From a virus: a stretch of DNA of 64,000 nt. Both the position numbers and the translations under genes were made by a program. The notes beneath the pieces were generated by a model. The model worked only from the letters and a program-made list of their open reading frames with translations. It made no database searches and was not told where the DNA came from. The DNA lies in the IMG/VR virus record IMGVR_UViG_3300025789_000024, positions 51,391-115,390 of that record; one strand, 5' to 3'. The first letter of the stretch is position 1, and every line of letters begins with the position of its first letter. Below are positions 38,622 to 47,545 of this stretch, piece after piece.

Positions 38622-39806
38622 ATGAAAAAAGTAGCAATGATTGGTCTTGGTAAACTAGGTTTACCATGTGCAGAAGTAATGGCATCATGTTATGATGTGT
38701 GTGGGTATGACATAACCATTGTAGACCCTACAATGACAGTTGCAATTAAAGGTTCTATACAAGAAGCTGTAACAGATAGGGACATTATCTTTATTGCAGT
38801 ACCCACACCACATGATCCTAAATATGGTGGCGAGACACCAACTAGTCATTTGTCTAATACTGACTTTGATTACACAATTGTTATTAACACATTAAAAGAA
38901 GTCAATAGATATGTTAATAAAAATCAATTGGTTGTACTAATCAGTACCGTATTGCCAGGAACAGTGCGTAATCAATTAATCAATCATATTTCAAATGCAC
39001 GTTTTGTTTATAATCCCTACTTGATTGCTATGGGCACAGTAGCCGAAGACTTTGCTAACCCTGAAATGATCATCATTGGTACAAAAAATGGTTCAATTAC
39101 AGGTGATGCTAGTGAGTTGATTGATTTTTACGCACCATTAATGAAAAATAACCCACGCATCGAAGTTGGTACTTGGGACGAAGCAGAATCAATTAAGATT
39201 TTTTACAATACTTTTATTAGTGCAAAGATTGCATTAGTAAACATGATACAAGACGTAGCAGAAACTAATGGTAATATCAACGTTGATGTTGTTACCAATG
39301 CATTAGCAAAGTCATCGTATCGTATCATGGGACCTGCATATATGAAAGCAGGTATGGGTGATGGTGGGGCTTGTCATCCACGTGATAACATCGCATTACG
39401 TTATCTAGCAGACAGATTAGATTTAGGTTATGATTTGTTTGATAGTATCATGACTGCTAGAGAAGTACAAGCCAAAAGATTAGCGCAAACATGTTTGAAA
39501 TATGGTAACAACGTTACTATCATTGGTAAAGCATATAAGCCCGGAGTTCATTATACTAATGGCAGTAGTAGTTTGTTAGTTGGATATTATATCACTGAAT
39601 TGGGTGGCAATGTAAATTACTACGATGTACATACAGGTGATACTGACCTTAAAACAGAAACAACTGAAGTATACATGATTGGTTATTGGGACAAATATGT
39701 AGAAGAATTAGATTTGCCTAATACAGCAGTAGTTATTGACCCCTGGCGCAGATATAACAAAACATCTAAACAAACTATCCATTACGGAAACACTAGAATG
39801 GGTTAA
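38622..39806 (+). CDS. UDP-glucose/GDP-mannose dehydrogenase family protein
   Basis: 394 residues. N-terminal NAD site G8-L-G10-KL-G13 with strand KVAMIGLG. The central helix has K192 and N196 (AESIKIFYNTF), and the catalytic cysteine is C251 in GMGDGGAC-HPRDN, matching the GGxCxxxD motif of this family. The C-terminal third has the substrate-binding fold (IIGKAYKPGVHY). The reaction would be oxidation of a nucleotide-sugar C6 alcohol to a uronic acid; the exact sugar is not readable. Length is slightly short of the usual 420-440 residues. It is preceded by a perfect late-type promoter motif. Confidence 0.82.
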   Translation: MKKVAMIGLGKLGLPCAEVMASCYDVCGYDITIVDPTMTVAIKGSIQEAVTDRDIIFIAVPTPHDPKYGGETPTSHLSNTDFDYTIVINTLKEVNRYVNKNQLVVLISTVLPGTVRNQLINHISNARFVYNPYLIAMGTVAEDFANPEMIIIGTKNGSITGDASELIDFYAPLMKNNPRIEVGTWDEAESIKIFYNTFISAKIALVNMIQDVAETNGNINVDVVTNALAKSSYRIMGPAYMKAGMGDGGACHPRDNIALRYLADRLDLGYDLFDSIMTAREVQAKRLAQTCLKYGNNVTIIGKAYKPGVHYTNGSSSLLVGYYITELGGNVNYYDVHTGDTDLKTETTEVYMIGYWDKYVEELDLPNTAVVIDPWRRYNKTSKQTIHYGNTRMG

Positions 39807-39854
39807 TGCGCCAATTCATGTGCATGAGTTAATTTATACGTAATAGTATAATGC

Positions 39855-39862
39855 TCTAAATA
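39855..39862 (+). promoter_or_regulatory. T4-like late promoter candidate
   Basis: TCTAAATA in the 76-nt gap before the 770-residue radical SAM gene. An AGGAG site (39872-39876) then sits 6 nt before the TTG start. A TATAAT also occurs at 39847-39852 but has no acceptable -35 box, so the late-type motif is preferred. Confidence 0.45.
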
Positions 39863-39882
39863 GATTATACTAGGAGCAATCA

Positions 39883-42195
39883 TTGGATTTCAATTTACGT
39901 AGTTTGGCTGTAGACGAATTAAAGCCAAAAGAAAAACCAACCGAAGACATAGCAGACGCACGCCATCGTAGCATGATGGAAGCTATTGCTCCCTATGCCA
40001 AAACTGTAGTAGTAAATCAAAAGAATCTTACTCCTGTTTATGTAGATTACAAAACACGTAATACAAAACTAGTATTAGTATTGTGTCCCGAATGGAGTCC
40101 TTATATGCCTCCGTTTAGTCTTGCTAGATTGTCAGGAGTCGCTAAGTCATCAGGTTATGAAACACATATCATGGACTTGAATGTCAAAGCATATAATACA
40201 TATCGTGATGATTGGCAACCTAACAAGAAGTTACCATTTAGACTTTGGGATCCTGCAAGTTCATGGCACTGGTTAGGTGACACATACATGAATGACATTC
40301 ATCCTGTACTAGAACCTATTCTTAGTGAAGCAGTAGATAAGATTATTGAAATGAACCCAAGTGTTGTTGGATTCAGTATCTATTACATTAGTGAAGAGCC
40401 TAGCAAATGGATGTGCCAAGAAATTAAACGTAGAGCACCTCATATTAAGATTGCAGTTGGTGGGCCTAATGTACACAAGAGTTGGTTCAAGATTGAAGAC
40501 TATTATGACTATGTTATTGTTGGCGAAGGAGAACAAAATCTATTAGTCATGCTAGATGAAATTGAAGCAGGTGAAGATCATAGTGGTGCGGCACGTATAT
40601 TAACACAGCCAGAAGATCAACGTATCAATATCAATGGCTTGCCTATGCCAGACTATGAGAGTATTGACTTTAGTTTGTATGAAGTGCCTAACGGCGTCAA
40701 CAGCGAAATCAGTCGTGGCTGTACTGCTAAGTGCACATTCTGTGAGGAAACACATTTTTGGAAGTATCGTCAACGCCAAAGTGTTGACTTGATTGATGAA
40801 GTAGAATGGTTATACTACAACAAGGGCACTGATATCATTTGGTTTATTGATAGTCTTATCAATGGTAATATTAAAGAACTACGTGCGTTTGCATTGGGAC
40901 TTAAAGCCAAAGACTTGAAAGTACGTTGGACTGGTTATGCACGTTGTGATGGTCGCATGACATTAGAATACTTGCAAGACTTAGCAGACGGTGGTTGCAT
41001 TATGTTTAACTTTGGTTGTGAATCAGGATCACAAAAGGTGTTAGACGATATGCACAAGGGTGTGACCATTCAAGAAATGGAACAAAACTTTATTGACTGC
41101 AAGAAAGTAGGCATTTGGGCTGCAACTAATTGGATCGTTGGATTCCCCACTGAAGAGTACCAAGACTATAGCGATACAATGACATTCATGTGGCGTATGC
41201 GTAACAACAATATCAATAACATGGGTCTTGGTGTAGGATATGGCTTAGGTCCCGAAACTATTGTAGGACAGAATCCACATGCATACAATGTGTCTTGGCA
41301 CAAATATCAAGGTCATTGGATCAGTAATGATTTGCGTATGGGTGGCACACATGTTATGACACGTGTTAAGTGTATTCACATTTGGCTAGATATGTTTAAT
41401 GGGGTCACTGAAGTTCCTGTGACATATCCTGTACGTCATGCACTTGCTCAACGTCATTATACAATCAAATTAAACAATCCTGCAAAACAAAAAGAAATGC
41501 ACTATGAAGAATTTGATTATAACATCATTCCAGAAGTAGATCCTAACAATCCTTTTGCTAATTCACTAGTAAATGAAATGTGGCCTTTCTTTAGAAATCT
41601 ATGGCGCGCCCGTGGTGGTTATGAAGCAGAGATATTGTTTCACCCTGAACTAGATATCAAAGAGTTTGGTCAACAGTTTGGTCCCGAAATGTATTATGCA
41701 AAATACAAGTTCAAAATTAGTGATGAAGGAGTTTGGGAAGCAGACTTTGACATTAAGTTTGAACAAATTGATAATCCTTGGGATGATCGTGAACCTCCAC
41801 CGAAGGGTCGTAAGGGTCCTTTCTACGCACAAGATTATTCACGCTTGCAAAGTAATACAGTTAAACGAGCAAGAAAGTTAGCGAAAGCAACTTGGAGTGA
41901 AGAAGAAGGCCGCAGTGGACAAGACTTTACTGACTTGTTAAATGAAGAAGAAGTTCTTAACAAAACAATTGATTTTAGTTTTGAATTGAAATGGCAAGGC
42001 ACAGGTGATTGGAGTAATTACCTAGACTATGTAGTCACACTAGAAGAAAAAGAAAAGAAACGTGATAACAGCAAAGACTTGTCTATGCCTGAAAAAGAAA
42101 CTGATGAAGGACAAACAATTAAATCAGTTGTTCCGGCTGCTACAAACATTTCTTTAGATAGTATTAAACGAAGACCTAAACACTTGCTGCCATGA
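39883..42195 (+). CDS. B12-binding-type radical SAM enzyme, 770 residues (TTG start)
   Basis: TTG at 39883 is chosen because AGGAG lies 6 nt before it and no in-frame ATG occurs until residue 31. The cobalamin-like domain covers about residues 60-230 (VGFSIYYIS, then VGGPNVHKSW and VIVGEGEQ). The radical SAM site is C280-TAK-C284-TF-C287, followed by WFIDSLINGN and NWIVGFPTEEY. The C-terminal 250 residues are an extra region without a recognised domain. It is much longer than typical members, so the tail may bind the substrate. The stop overlaps the next ATG. Confidence 0.78.
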   Translation: MDFNLRSLAVDELKPKEKPTEDIADARHRSMMEAIAPYAKTVVVNQKNLTPVYVDYKTRNTKLVLVLCPEWSPYMPPFSLARLSGVAKSSGYETHIMDLNVKAYNTYRDDWQPNKKLPFRLWDPASSWHWLGDTYMNDIHPVLEPILSEAVDKIIEMNPSVVGFSIYYISEEPSKWMCQEIKRRAPHIKIAVGGPNVHKSWFKIEDYYDYVIVGEGEQNLLVMLDEIEAGEDHSGAARILTQPEDQRININGLPMPDYESIDFSLYEVPNGVNSEISRGCTAKCTFCEETHFWKYRQRQSVDLIDEVEWLYYNKGTDIIWFIDSLINGNIKELRAFALGLKAKDLKVRWTGYARCDGRMTLEYLQDLADGGCIMFNFGCESGSQKVLDDMHKGVTIQEMEQNFIDCKKVGIWAATNWIVGFPTEEYQDYSDTMTFMWRMRNNNINNMGLGVGYGLGPETIVGQNPHAYNVSWHKYQGHWISNDLRMGGTHVMTRVKCIHIWLDMFNGVTEVPVTYPVRHALAQRHYTIKLNNPAKQKEMHYEEFDYNIIPEVDPNNPFANSLVNEMWPFFRNLWRARGGYEAEILFHPELDIKEFGQQFGPEMYYAKYKFKISDEGVWEADFDIKFEQIDNPWDDREPPPKGRKGPFYAQDYSRLQSNTVKRARKLAKATWSEEEGRSGQDFTDLLNEEEVLNKTIDFSFELKWQGTGDWSNYLDYVVTLEEKEKKRDNSKDLSMPEKETDEGQTIKSVVPAATNISLDSIKRRPKHLLP

Positions 42196-42770
42196 TAGAA
42201 CAATTTGAAAAACAAATTGCTCAATTTTACAATGCACCCTATGCTATAGCAGTTGATTGCTGTACACATGCAATTGAATTGTGTTTGCGTTTAACAAAGC
42301 CGTTATCTGTTACTTGCCCTAATCATACTTATCCTAGTATTCCTATGACTTTTGAAAAGCTAGGGCTTGCATGGACGTTCCTTGACACATATTGGAAAGA
42401 TTATTATTATATAGGTAACACTAATATCATTGACGCCGCAGTCTATTGGAAACAAGACAGTTATATTCCAAATACAAAGATGTGTTTGAGTTTTCAACAT
42501 AAAAAGCATTTGAATGTTGGTCGAGGTGGTATGATATTACTTGATAACCATGAAGACTATCAAATATTAAAGAAAATGCGATATGATGGTAGACTAGACA
42601 ATGTGCCTTGGAAAGAACAAAACATAGACATATTTGGATATCATTACTACATGACTATAGAAACAGCAGAATTGGGACTACAACGATTTGAAACTGCTAA
42701 AATTACACAACCTAAACAATGGTCTTGGAAAGATTATCCAAACTTAGCTAACATGAAAGTTTTCCAATAG
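42192..42770 (+). CDS. Compact DegT/DnrJ/EryC1-type PLP aminotransferase homologue
   Basis: 192 residues, about half the usual 370. Still present are an N-terminal FEKQIAQFYNAPYAIAVDCCTHAIEL segment, an aspartate in the IIDAA motif (D81), and the PLP-lysine segment SFQHKKHLNVGRGG (K105 by alignment to the SFxxxK pattern). The large C-terminal domain is missing. There is no frameshift signature: the gene starts by ATGA overlap and ends before a late-type motif. It may be a naturally shortened enzyme, a regulator, or an inactive remnant. In the full family it makes amino sugars. Confidence 0.65.
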   Translation: MIEQFEKQIAQFYNAPYAIAVDCCTHAIELCLRLTKPLSVTCPNHTYPSIPMTFEKLGLAWTFLDTYWKDYYYIGNTNIIDAAVYWKQDSYIPNTKMCLSFQHKKHLNVGRGGMILLDNHEDYQILKKMRYDGRLDNVPWKEQNIDIFGYHYYMTIETAELGLQRFETAKITQPKQWSWKDYPNLANMKVFQ

Positions 42771-42780
42771 TTCCCTTATA

Positions 42781-42788
42781 GTTAAATA
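42781..42788 (+). promoter_or_regulatory. T4-like late promoter candidate
   Basis: GTTAAATA, followed by only 5 nt (ATACT) before the ATG at 42794. Same short spacing as at 38609, 55779 and 56322. Confidence 0.4.
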
Positions 42789-42793
42789 ATACT

Positions 42794-44518
42794 ATGAGTA
42801 ATAGTGACATACAATTTGGTCATTTGGATATCTGTTGGAACGATGATTACAAAAGATTCCCTTATGTTCGCCAAAACCTTGCTGAAGAAGAAGTCAATAA
42901 GTGGAAAGCCAATGGGTATGACCATGTAAAAAGTTTTACTGGGATGCTATATGACAGCACCAATACTATGCCAGATTGGGTCAATCATATACGAGATGCA
43001 TTTGGCTTGTATAAACAAACTCACACTATCTATAAAATGCAAACGTTGGAAATTATGCCAACTCATGTAGATTATTTTAAACGATATGCAGAATTAAAAA
43101 AGGTAGATGTTAAAGATGTTTGGCGTGTGGTTATGATGCTAGAAGATTGGAAGCCAGGTCATTATTTTGAATTGAATGGTGTGGGCTATACTAATTGGAA
43201 GGCAGGAGATTGGTTTAAATGGCGTTATGATGTTCCTCACGCAGCAGCAAACATTGGTATAGAAGATAGATATACACTACAAGTAACAGGCGTGTCTATG
43301 CACGTAGGACAATTAAACAAGTTGCTTTGTTTTAATGTACCTGGTGTAGAAGATGCAGACAATTCACATCCTAATGTAAGACATTTAATATTACCAAACA
43401 TTGACGAGAATAAACCGTCAATGGTTTACACTAACAATAGTTTTATACGTGAATTAGATAGTATCAATCATACTAATCAATCTGAGATTGAGTTACTAAA
43501 CGAAAAAGGATTAGACATTTATTTGTACGAACCTATTTGTAGTTATGATTGTACCAATCCAGTACACACTCAAGAATTTTATTCAGAGTTTAGTAACATT
43601 GATCCAATGAGTTTACGAGCAGAAGAGTTAGACAGTATCAATGACTATGCAAAACGTAATGGGATAACTAACATTACTGTACATTCGTGTGACTATAACA
43701 TTGATAAGTTTTATCCTGCATATAATTTTAAACTAACATGCAATGATATCTTTTTAAAAAGTCAAACAAACATTCTTAATTTAGACGAGACAATTAACTT
43801 TGACTTCACCAAGAAATTCATTTGTTTGAATTGGAGATTTACTAAGCATCGTCAATTGGTGTCAACCTTCTTAGCAGGCAAAGATGGTTATTTAAGTTGC
43901 TATTTCAAAACTGATTTTGAAACATTGAAAAAAGGATTGTTCTTTAATTTAGATGATTGGAAAAATTCTGGGTTGTATGATAAAATGCAAATAGGTGCAG
44001 AGATACTTAATACTCAAGGCCCCTTTTATGTTGATAAGAAGCCTACTGATATAGTAACTATTACTGATACTAGCAAACCTGATCTTACATGGCCTTTAGT
44101 TAGTGAAATTAAACCTAGTGAAACCCCATCACTACATAATTTCTCAAACAATCCATTGCAAGAATTTTACAGAGATATCTTTTTTGACATTGTTAATGAA
44201 ACAAGATTTGCACAACCTACAGGAAATTTCAGTGAGAAAGTATTTCAAAACTTTCAATATAAAAAGCCTTTTGTGTTAGTCGCACCACCTAAGACATTAG
44301 AATATATTAAGTCATTTGGTTACAAGTCATTTAATGATTTTTGGGATGAGAGTTATGACGATGAATGGGACCATGGTGTCCGCTTAGAAAAAATATTAAA
44401 TGTGATAGACAGTATACTAATGAAACCAATTGAAGAATTACGTGAGATTTATAAAGACATGCTTCCTATACTAGAACATAACTTTCAAATCTACAACCAA
44501 CGAGCAGGAATAAAATAA
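42794..44518 (+). CDS. Fusion: 2-oxoglutarate/Fe(II) oxygenase-like domain plus EK...PF GT-B-like domain
   Basis: 574 residues. Residues 80-165 carry an HxD-H-R arrangement: H91-V-D93 in MPTHVDYF, H149 in DVPHAAANIG, and R159 in DRYTLQ. This matches the iron and 2-oxoglutarate ligands of cupin-fold dioxygenases, with a buried strand (WRVVMMLEDWKPGHYFELNG) between. The C-terminal 130 residues contain FSEKVFQNFQYKKPFVLVAP and SFNDFWDESYD, the same block as at 31708. The oxygenase may hydroxylate a sugar or a protein residue that the other half then glycosylates. This pairing is inferred, not shown. The stop overlaps the next start (TAATG). Confidence 0.65.
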   Translation: MSNSDIQFGHLDICWNDDYKRFPYVRQNLAEEEVNKWKANGYDHVKSFTGMLYDSTNTMPDWVNHIRDAFGLYKQTHTIYKMQTLEIMPTHVDYFKRYAELKKVDVKDVWRVVMMLEDWKPGHYFELNGVGYTNWKAGDWFKWRYDVPHAAANIGIEDRYTLQVTGVSMHVGQLNKLLCFNVPGVEDADNSHPNVRHLILPNIDENKPSMVYTNNSFIRELDSINHTNQSEIELLNEKGLDIYLYEPICSYDCTNPVHTQEFYSEFSNIDPMSLRAEELDSINDYAKRNGITNITVHSCDYNIDKFYPAYNFKLTCNDIFLKSQTNILNLDETINFDFTKKFICLNWRFTKHRQLVSTFLAGKDGYLSCYFKTDFETLKKGLFFNLDDWKNSGLYDKMQIGAEILNTQGPFYVDKKPTDIVTITDTSKPDLTWPLVSEIKPSETPSLHNFSNNPLQEFYRDIFFDIVNETRFAQPTGNFSEKVFQNFQYKKPFVLVAPPKTLEYIKSFGYKSFNDFWDESYDDEWDHGVRLEKILNVIDSILMKPIEELREIYKDMLPILEHNFQIYNQRAGIK

Positions 44519-45267
44519 TGGAAAAGATAATGTTAATTGCCGGGTGTAGTCATGCTGCCGGATCAGAAATAGACGGACAAGAAGACAGTGTTTACAACCG
44601 ACAACATAGTTTTGGTGCAATACTGGCTGACAGACTAGGATACAAGCCTGTTAATATCGCTACCAATGGCGCACCAAACAGTTGTATTGCTAGAAGTATA
44701 CTTAATTGGTTTGAACAATTCTATGATGAAGATACTATGGAAGTATTTGTACTAACATCATGGACAGAAAGTACTAGATTGGAAGTTCCTTCTAATAGAA
44801 ATTTCATTTACAATCAAAGTAGTAAAATTGCTGATTGGTTTGACAACACAGTCAATACATATTTCAGAATTACGTTTGGTTGGGATGGGGGTGATGCTGA
44901 AGAAAAAGAATTGTTCCCTAAATATCATCGTTTCATGGCTGAAAATGAACCACTAGTGGAAATGTGGAGTGTGAATTATGTATTGCAAATACAATACTTT
45001 TTACAATCTAAGAATGTAAAATACTTAATGTGCAATGCCATGTACATGTTTAACAAATATGCAAAGCACGTTAATCAATTATCTAAATTAATTGATAAGA
45101 AAAACTTTTATAAACTAGGTGCAACTAAAGATGAAGCATTCTTTTGGAAGTACAAGAATTTAGGTTACACTAATCCTAAGGCTAAATACTGGCATCACGA
45201 TGAAATCCCTCATCAACTCTATGCAGAAGAGTTATATAATTTTTTAAAGGAAAATAACAATGTTTAA
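44518..45267 (+). CDS. SGNH/GDSL-type hydrolase (3 of 4)
   Basis: 249 residues. Block I is AGCSHAAGSE, with serine following the GC pair; the glycine-asparagine block is TNGAPNSCI. The C-terminal catalytic pair is less canonical (HHDEIPHQLY), with no clear D-x-x-H-P. It is therefore the weakest SGNH call of the four, though the N-terminal motifs are good. Starts by TAATG overlap with the oxygenase fusion and ends 8 nt inside the next small gene. Confidence 0.58.
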   Translation: MEKIMLIAGCSHAAGSEIDGQEDSVYNRQHSFGAILADRLGYKPVNIATNGAPNSCIARSILNWFEQFYDEDTMEVFVLTSWTESTRLEVPSNRNFIYNQSSKIADWFDNTVNTYFRITFGWDGGDAEEKELFPKYHRFMAENEPLVEMWSVNYVLQIQYFLQSKNVKYLMCNAMYMFNKYAKHVNQLSKLIDKKNFYKLGATKDEAFFWKYKNLGYTNPKAKYWHHDEIPHQLYAEELYNFLKENNNV

Positions 45268-45364
45268 TTGGGTAAAAAGAATTTACAATAAAATCAAACG
45301 TGAGATACAATATAGAAAACGTATCAAAGAATTACGCAAGCGTGATCCATTCATTTACAAGTGA
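45260..45364 (+). CDS. Very small basic protein before the carbamoyltransferase, 34 residues
   Basis: ATG 45260 to TGA 45364, preceded by AAAGGAAA. The protein is strongly basic (K and R rich), with a likely amphipathic helix and the C-terminal sequence KRDPFIYK. It overlaps the upstream stop by 8 nt and ends 6 nt before the carbamoyltransferase ATG. The tight spacing and the basic, helical composition support a real gene. The role is unknown; a small partner of the carbamoyltransferase, or an RNA- or membrane-surface-binding peptide, are options. Only the position supports the first. Confidence 0.5.
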   Translation: MFNWVKRIYNKIKREIQYRKRIKELRKRDPFIYK

Positions 45365-45370
45365 GATACA

Positions 45371-46855
45371 ATGCAATATTTAGGAATTAGTTGCGGCTTC
45401 CATGACGCAGCCGTAACTGTTATCGATTCTAGAGGTAACATACAATTTGCTGGGCACAGTGAAAGATATAGCAAAAATAAACATGATGCTAATCTTTGTC
45501 ACGGCTTATTAAACGATGCACAGCAATATATTGATGGTGCATATGAAGTTCATTACTATGAAAAGCCATGGAAGAAAGCTATTCGTCAATTGAAGGCTGG
45601 ACAAAGTTTGGGCCCCTTTAGTATGAAGTCACTATTAGGTAAAGAAATACTTGATAAGTTATCAGATCGCAAAGGTAGTATCAAAACACATACCCATCAT
45701 TTGACACATGCGGCGGCAGGGTTTCAAACAAGTCCGTTCAATCACGCAACTGTTGTAGTTATTGACGCTATTGGTGAACTTGATACTATTAGCATCTGGG
45801 ATGCTACGTATGACAAAAACGGTATAGCAAAGTATTCAAAACTATGGGGTAAACAATATCCTAACAGTATTGGCTTGATGTACTCAGCAATGACAAAACG
45901 TGTAGGGTTGCGTCCATTAGATGAAGAATACATTCTCATGGGTATGGTTGCTTATGGTAAAGCATTGCATAGCGAAGAAATTAGTAGTGAGTTTTTAGCA
46001 GACAAAGATAACTTAGAGTTTGCACAAAACTTGCACACCGGAGTAAGAGAGAAATTTTTAGAGAATGCCAACGATATGGATATCGCCGCATCAACTCAAC
46101 TTCTTACTGAAGAACTAATTGATATTGTTATGCGTAAGGCTAGAACATTGGGATTTAGTAGTAATCTAGTCTATGGTGGAGGTGTAGCACTTAATTGCCT
46201 AGCAAACAGATTGTTAGGTAATCATTTCAATAAATTTTGGATTATGCCTAATCCAGGTGATGCTGGCAACAGTTTAGGCGCTGCCGCATTGGGTTATGGT
46301 AAAAAACTAAGATGGAAAAATGCATTTTTAGGGTATAATATTCCTAAATCATACCCCGTAACAGGCTTGTATAGAGAACTAAAACGTAGTAAAATAGCAG
46401 GTGTCGCTAGTGGTCGCGCAGAGTTTGGGCCACGTGCATTGGGTAATCGCAGTTTGTTAGCAGACCCAAGAGGCGATGAAATTAAGGATAAAGTTAATGA
46501 AATCAAACGTAGACAAAAATTCAGACCATTTGCCCCACTTATTTTGGAGGAGTTGGTTCATGATTACTTTGTTATGCCTAGTGGCTGGTGTGACAGTAGG
46601 TATATGCAAGTCATCGCTACTTGTAGGCATCCTGACTTATTTCCTGCTATCGTTCACGCTGACGGCACTAGTCGTGTCCAGACTGTACCCAAAGATGGTT
46701 CAGGAATTAGACAATTACTAGAATACTGGTACAAGCACACAGGTTGTCCTATGTTGCTTAACACAAGTTTGAACATTCGAGGTGAGCCTATGGTCAATGA
46801 TCGTAGTGATGCAGATAGATTTGAAAAATTATATGGAGTAAAAGTCATCTCATGA
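45371..46855 (+). CDS. Carbamoyltransferase (NodU/CmcH-like)
   Basis: 494 residues, a little shorter than the usual 540-600. The N-terminal ASKHA-type domain begins with YLGISCGFHDAAVTVID and has the HHLTH metal motif (H109, H113) and GELDTISIWD. The middle has GGGVALNCLANR and MPNPGDAGNSLGAA. The C-terminal carbamoyl-binding part has EFGPRALGNRSLLADP, KFRPFAP and NTSLNIRGEP. The family transfers carbamoyl from carbamoyl-phosphate, through carbamoyl-AMP, to a hydroxyl of a sugar or small molecule. A glycan hydroxyl is the natural target in this context. The stop overlaps the next start (ATGA). Confidence 0.88.
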   Translation: MQYLGISCGFHDAAVTVIDSRGNIQFAGHSERYSKNKHDANLCHGLLNDAQQYIDGAYEVHYYEKPWKKAIRQLKAGQSLGPFSMKSLLGKEILDKLSDRKGSIKTHTHHLTHAAAGFQTSPFNHATVVVIDAIGELDTISIWDATYDKNGIAKYSKLWGKQYPNSIGLMYSAMTKRVGLRPLDEEYILMGMVAYGKALHSEEISSEFLADKDNLEFAQNLHTGVREKFLENANDMDIAASTQLLTEELIDIVMRKARTLGFSSNLVYGGGVALNCLANRLLGNHFNKFWIMPNPGDAGNSLGAAALGYGKKLRWKNAFLGYNIPKSYPVTGLYRELKRSKIAGVASGRAEFGPRALGNRSLLADPRGDEIKDKVNEIKRRQKFRPFAPLILEELVHDYFVMPSGWCDSRYMQVIATCRHPDLFPAIVHADGTSRVQTVPKDGSGIRQLLEYWYKHTGCPMLLNTSLNIRGEPMVNDRSDADRFEKLYGVKVIS

Positions 46856-47541
46856 TTAAACCCGGGGATAATGTAGTAATAGTAGGGGACAGTTGGGCAT
46901 GTGGTGAATGGGCTGCAATTTCAAAAACTGCCCCGCCCGACAAATATAATATGCTATTCCCTAATTATAGAATGATACATTCTGGTTTAACTTTATTTCT
47001 ACAAAATTTTGGATGTTCGGTAAATAACTTAGGCATACCTGGAGGTTCTAATATAGAATCACTAGATGCATTAACTAATTATTTGTCAGAAAAACGCCCT
47101 GATATAATATACTGGTTTCAAACTGATCCTGCAAGAGACTTTGACATTGATACATGGAAAAGTTTCAATTCACTATCAGAGTTTTCAGAACAAAAATTAA
47201 TTCGGTTAGCACATGCATATAAAGAATTTAATTCATTGGGTGTACCAATACAATGCATTGGTGGTCTTTATAAATTAAATACAGACTTGATGACACCTTA
47301 TACAAATTTAAAACCATTTATTGTAAGTGTAATCGAAATGTTTGAAGGCACACAACCTGAACATATAAACCCTGCATCGTTGGTTGAATTAGAATTATTA
47401 TCATATGAATTTATCGAAGAGTTATCAACTATTCCTCATATGCGAACTTTATTACCTAAACAATGGTTCTATCCTGACGGAGGTCACCCAAACAGATATG
47501 CACATAAAAAGATTTTTGAATACATTTTGAACTATAAGTAA
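46852..47541 (+). CDS. SGNH/GDSL-type hydrolase (4 of 4)
   Basis: 229 residues. Block I is VGDSWACGEW, a good GDSW match; the glycine-asparagine block is GIPGGSNIE; the C-terminal pair is YPDGGHPNRYAH, a clear D-x-x-H. Together these give the most canonical SGNH set in the window. Start overlaps the carbamoyltransferase stop (ATGA), so the two are coupled. Likely adds or removes an acyl group near the carbamoylated site; inference only. Confidence 0.7.
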   Translation: MIKPGDNVVIVGDSWACGEWAAISKTAPPDKYNMLFPNYRMIHSGLTLFLQNFGCSVNNLGIPGGSNIESLDALTNYLSEKRPDIIYWFQTDPARDFDIDTWKSFNSLSEFSEQKLIRLAHAYKEFNSLGVPIQCIGGLYKLNTDLMTPYTNLKPFIVSVIEMFEGTQPEHINPASLVELELLSYEFIEELSTIPHMRTLLPKQWFYPDGGHPNRYAHKKIFEYILNYK

Positions 47542-47545
47542 TTGT

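Noticed and set aside
39824-39852. Sigma70 promoter before the 770-residue radical SAM gene
   Set aside because: TATAAT is present but the -35 region does not match TTGACA at any usual spacing.
42192-42770. Calling the short aminotransferase homologue a pseudogene
   Set aside because: Clean start and stop, normal coupling and no visible frameshift; kept as a compact CDS.
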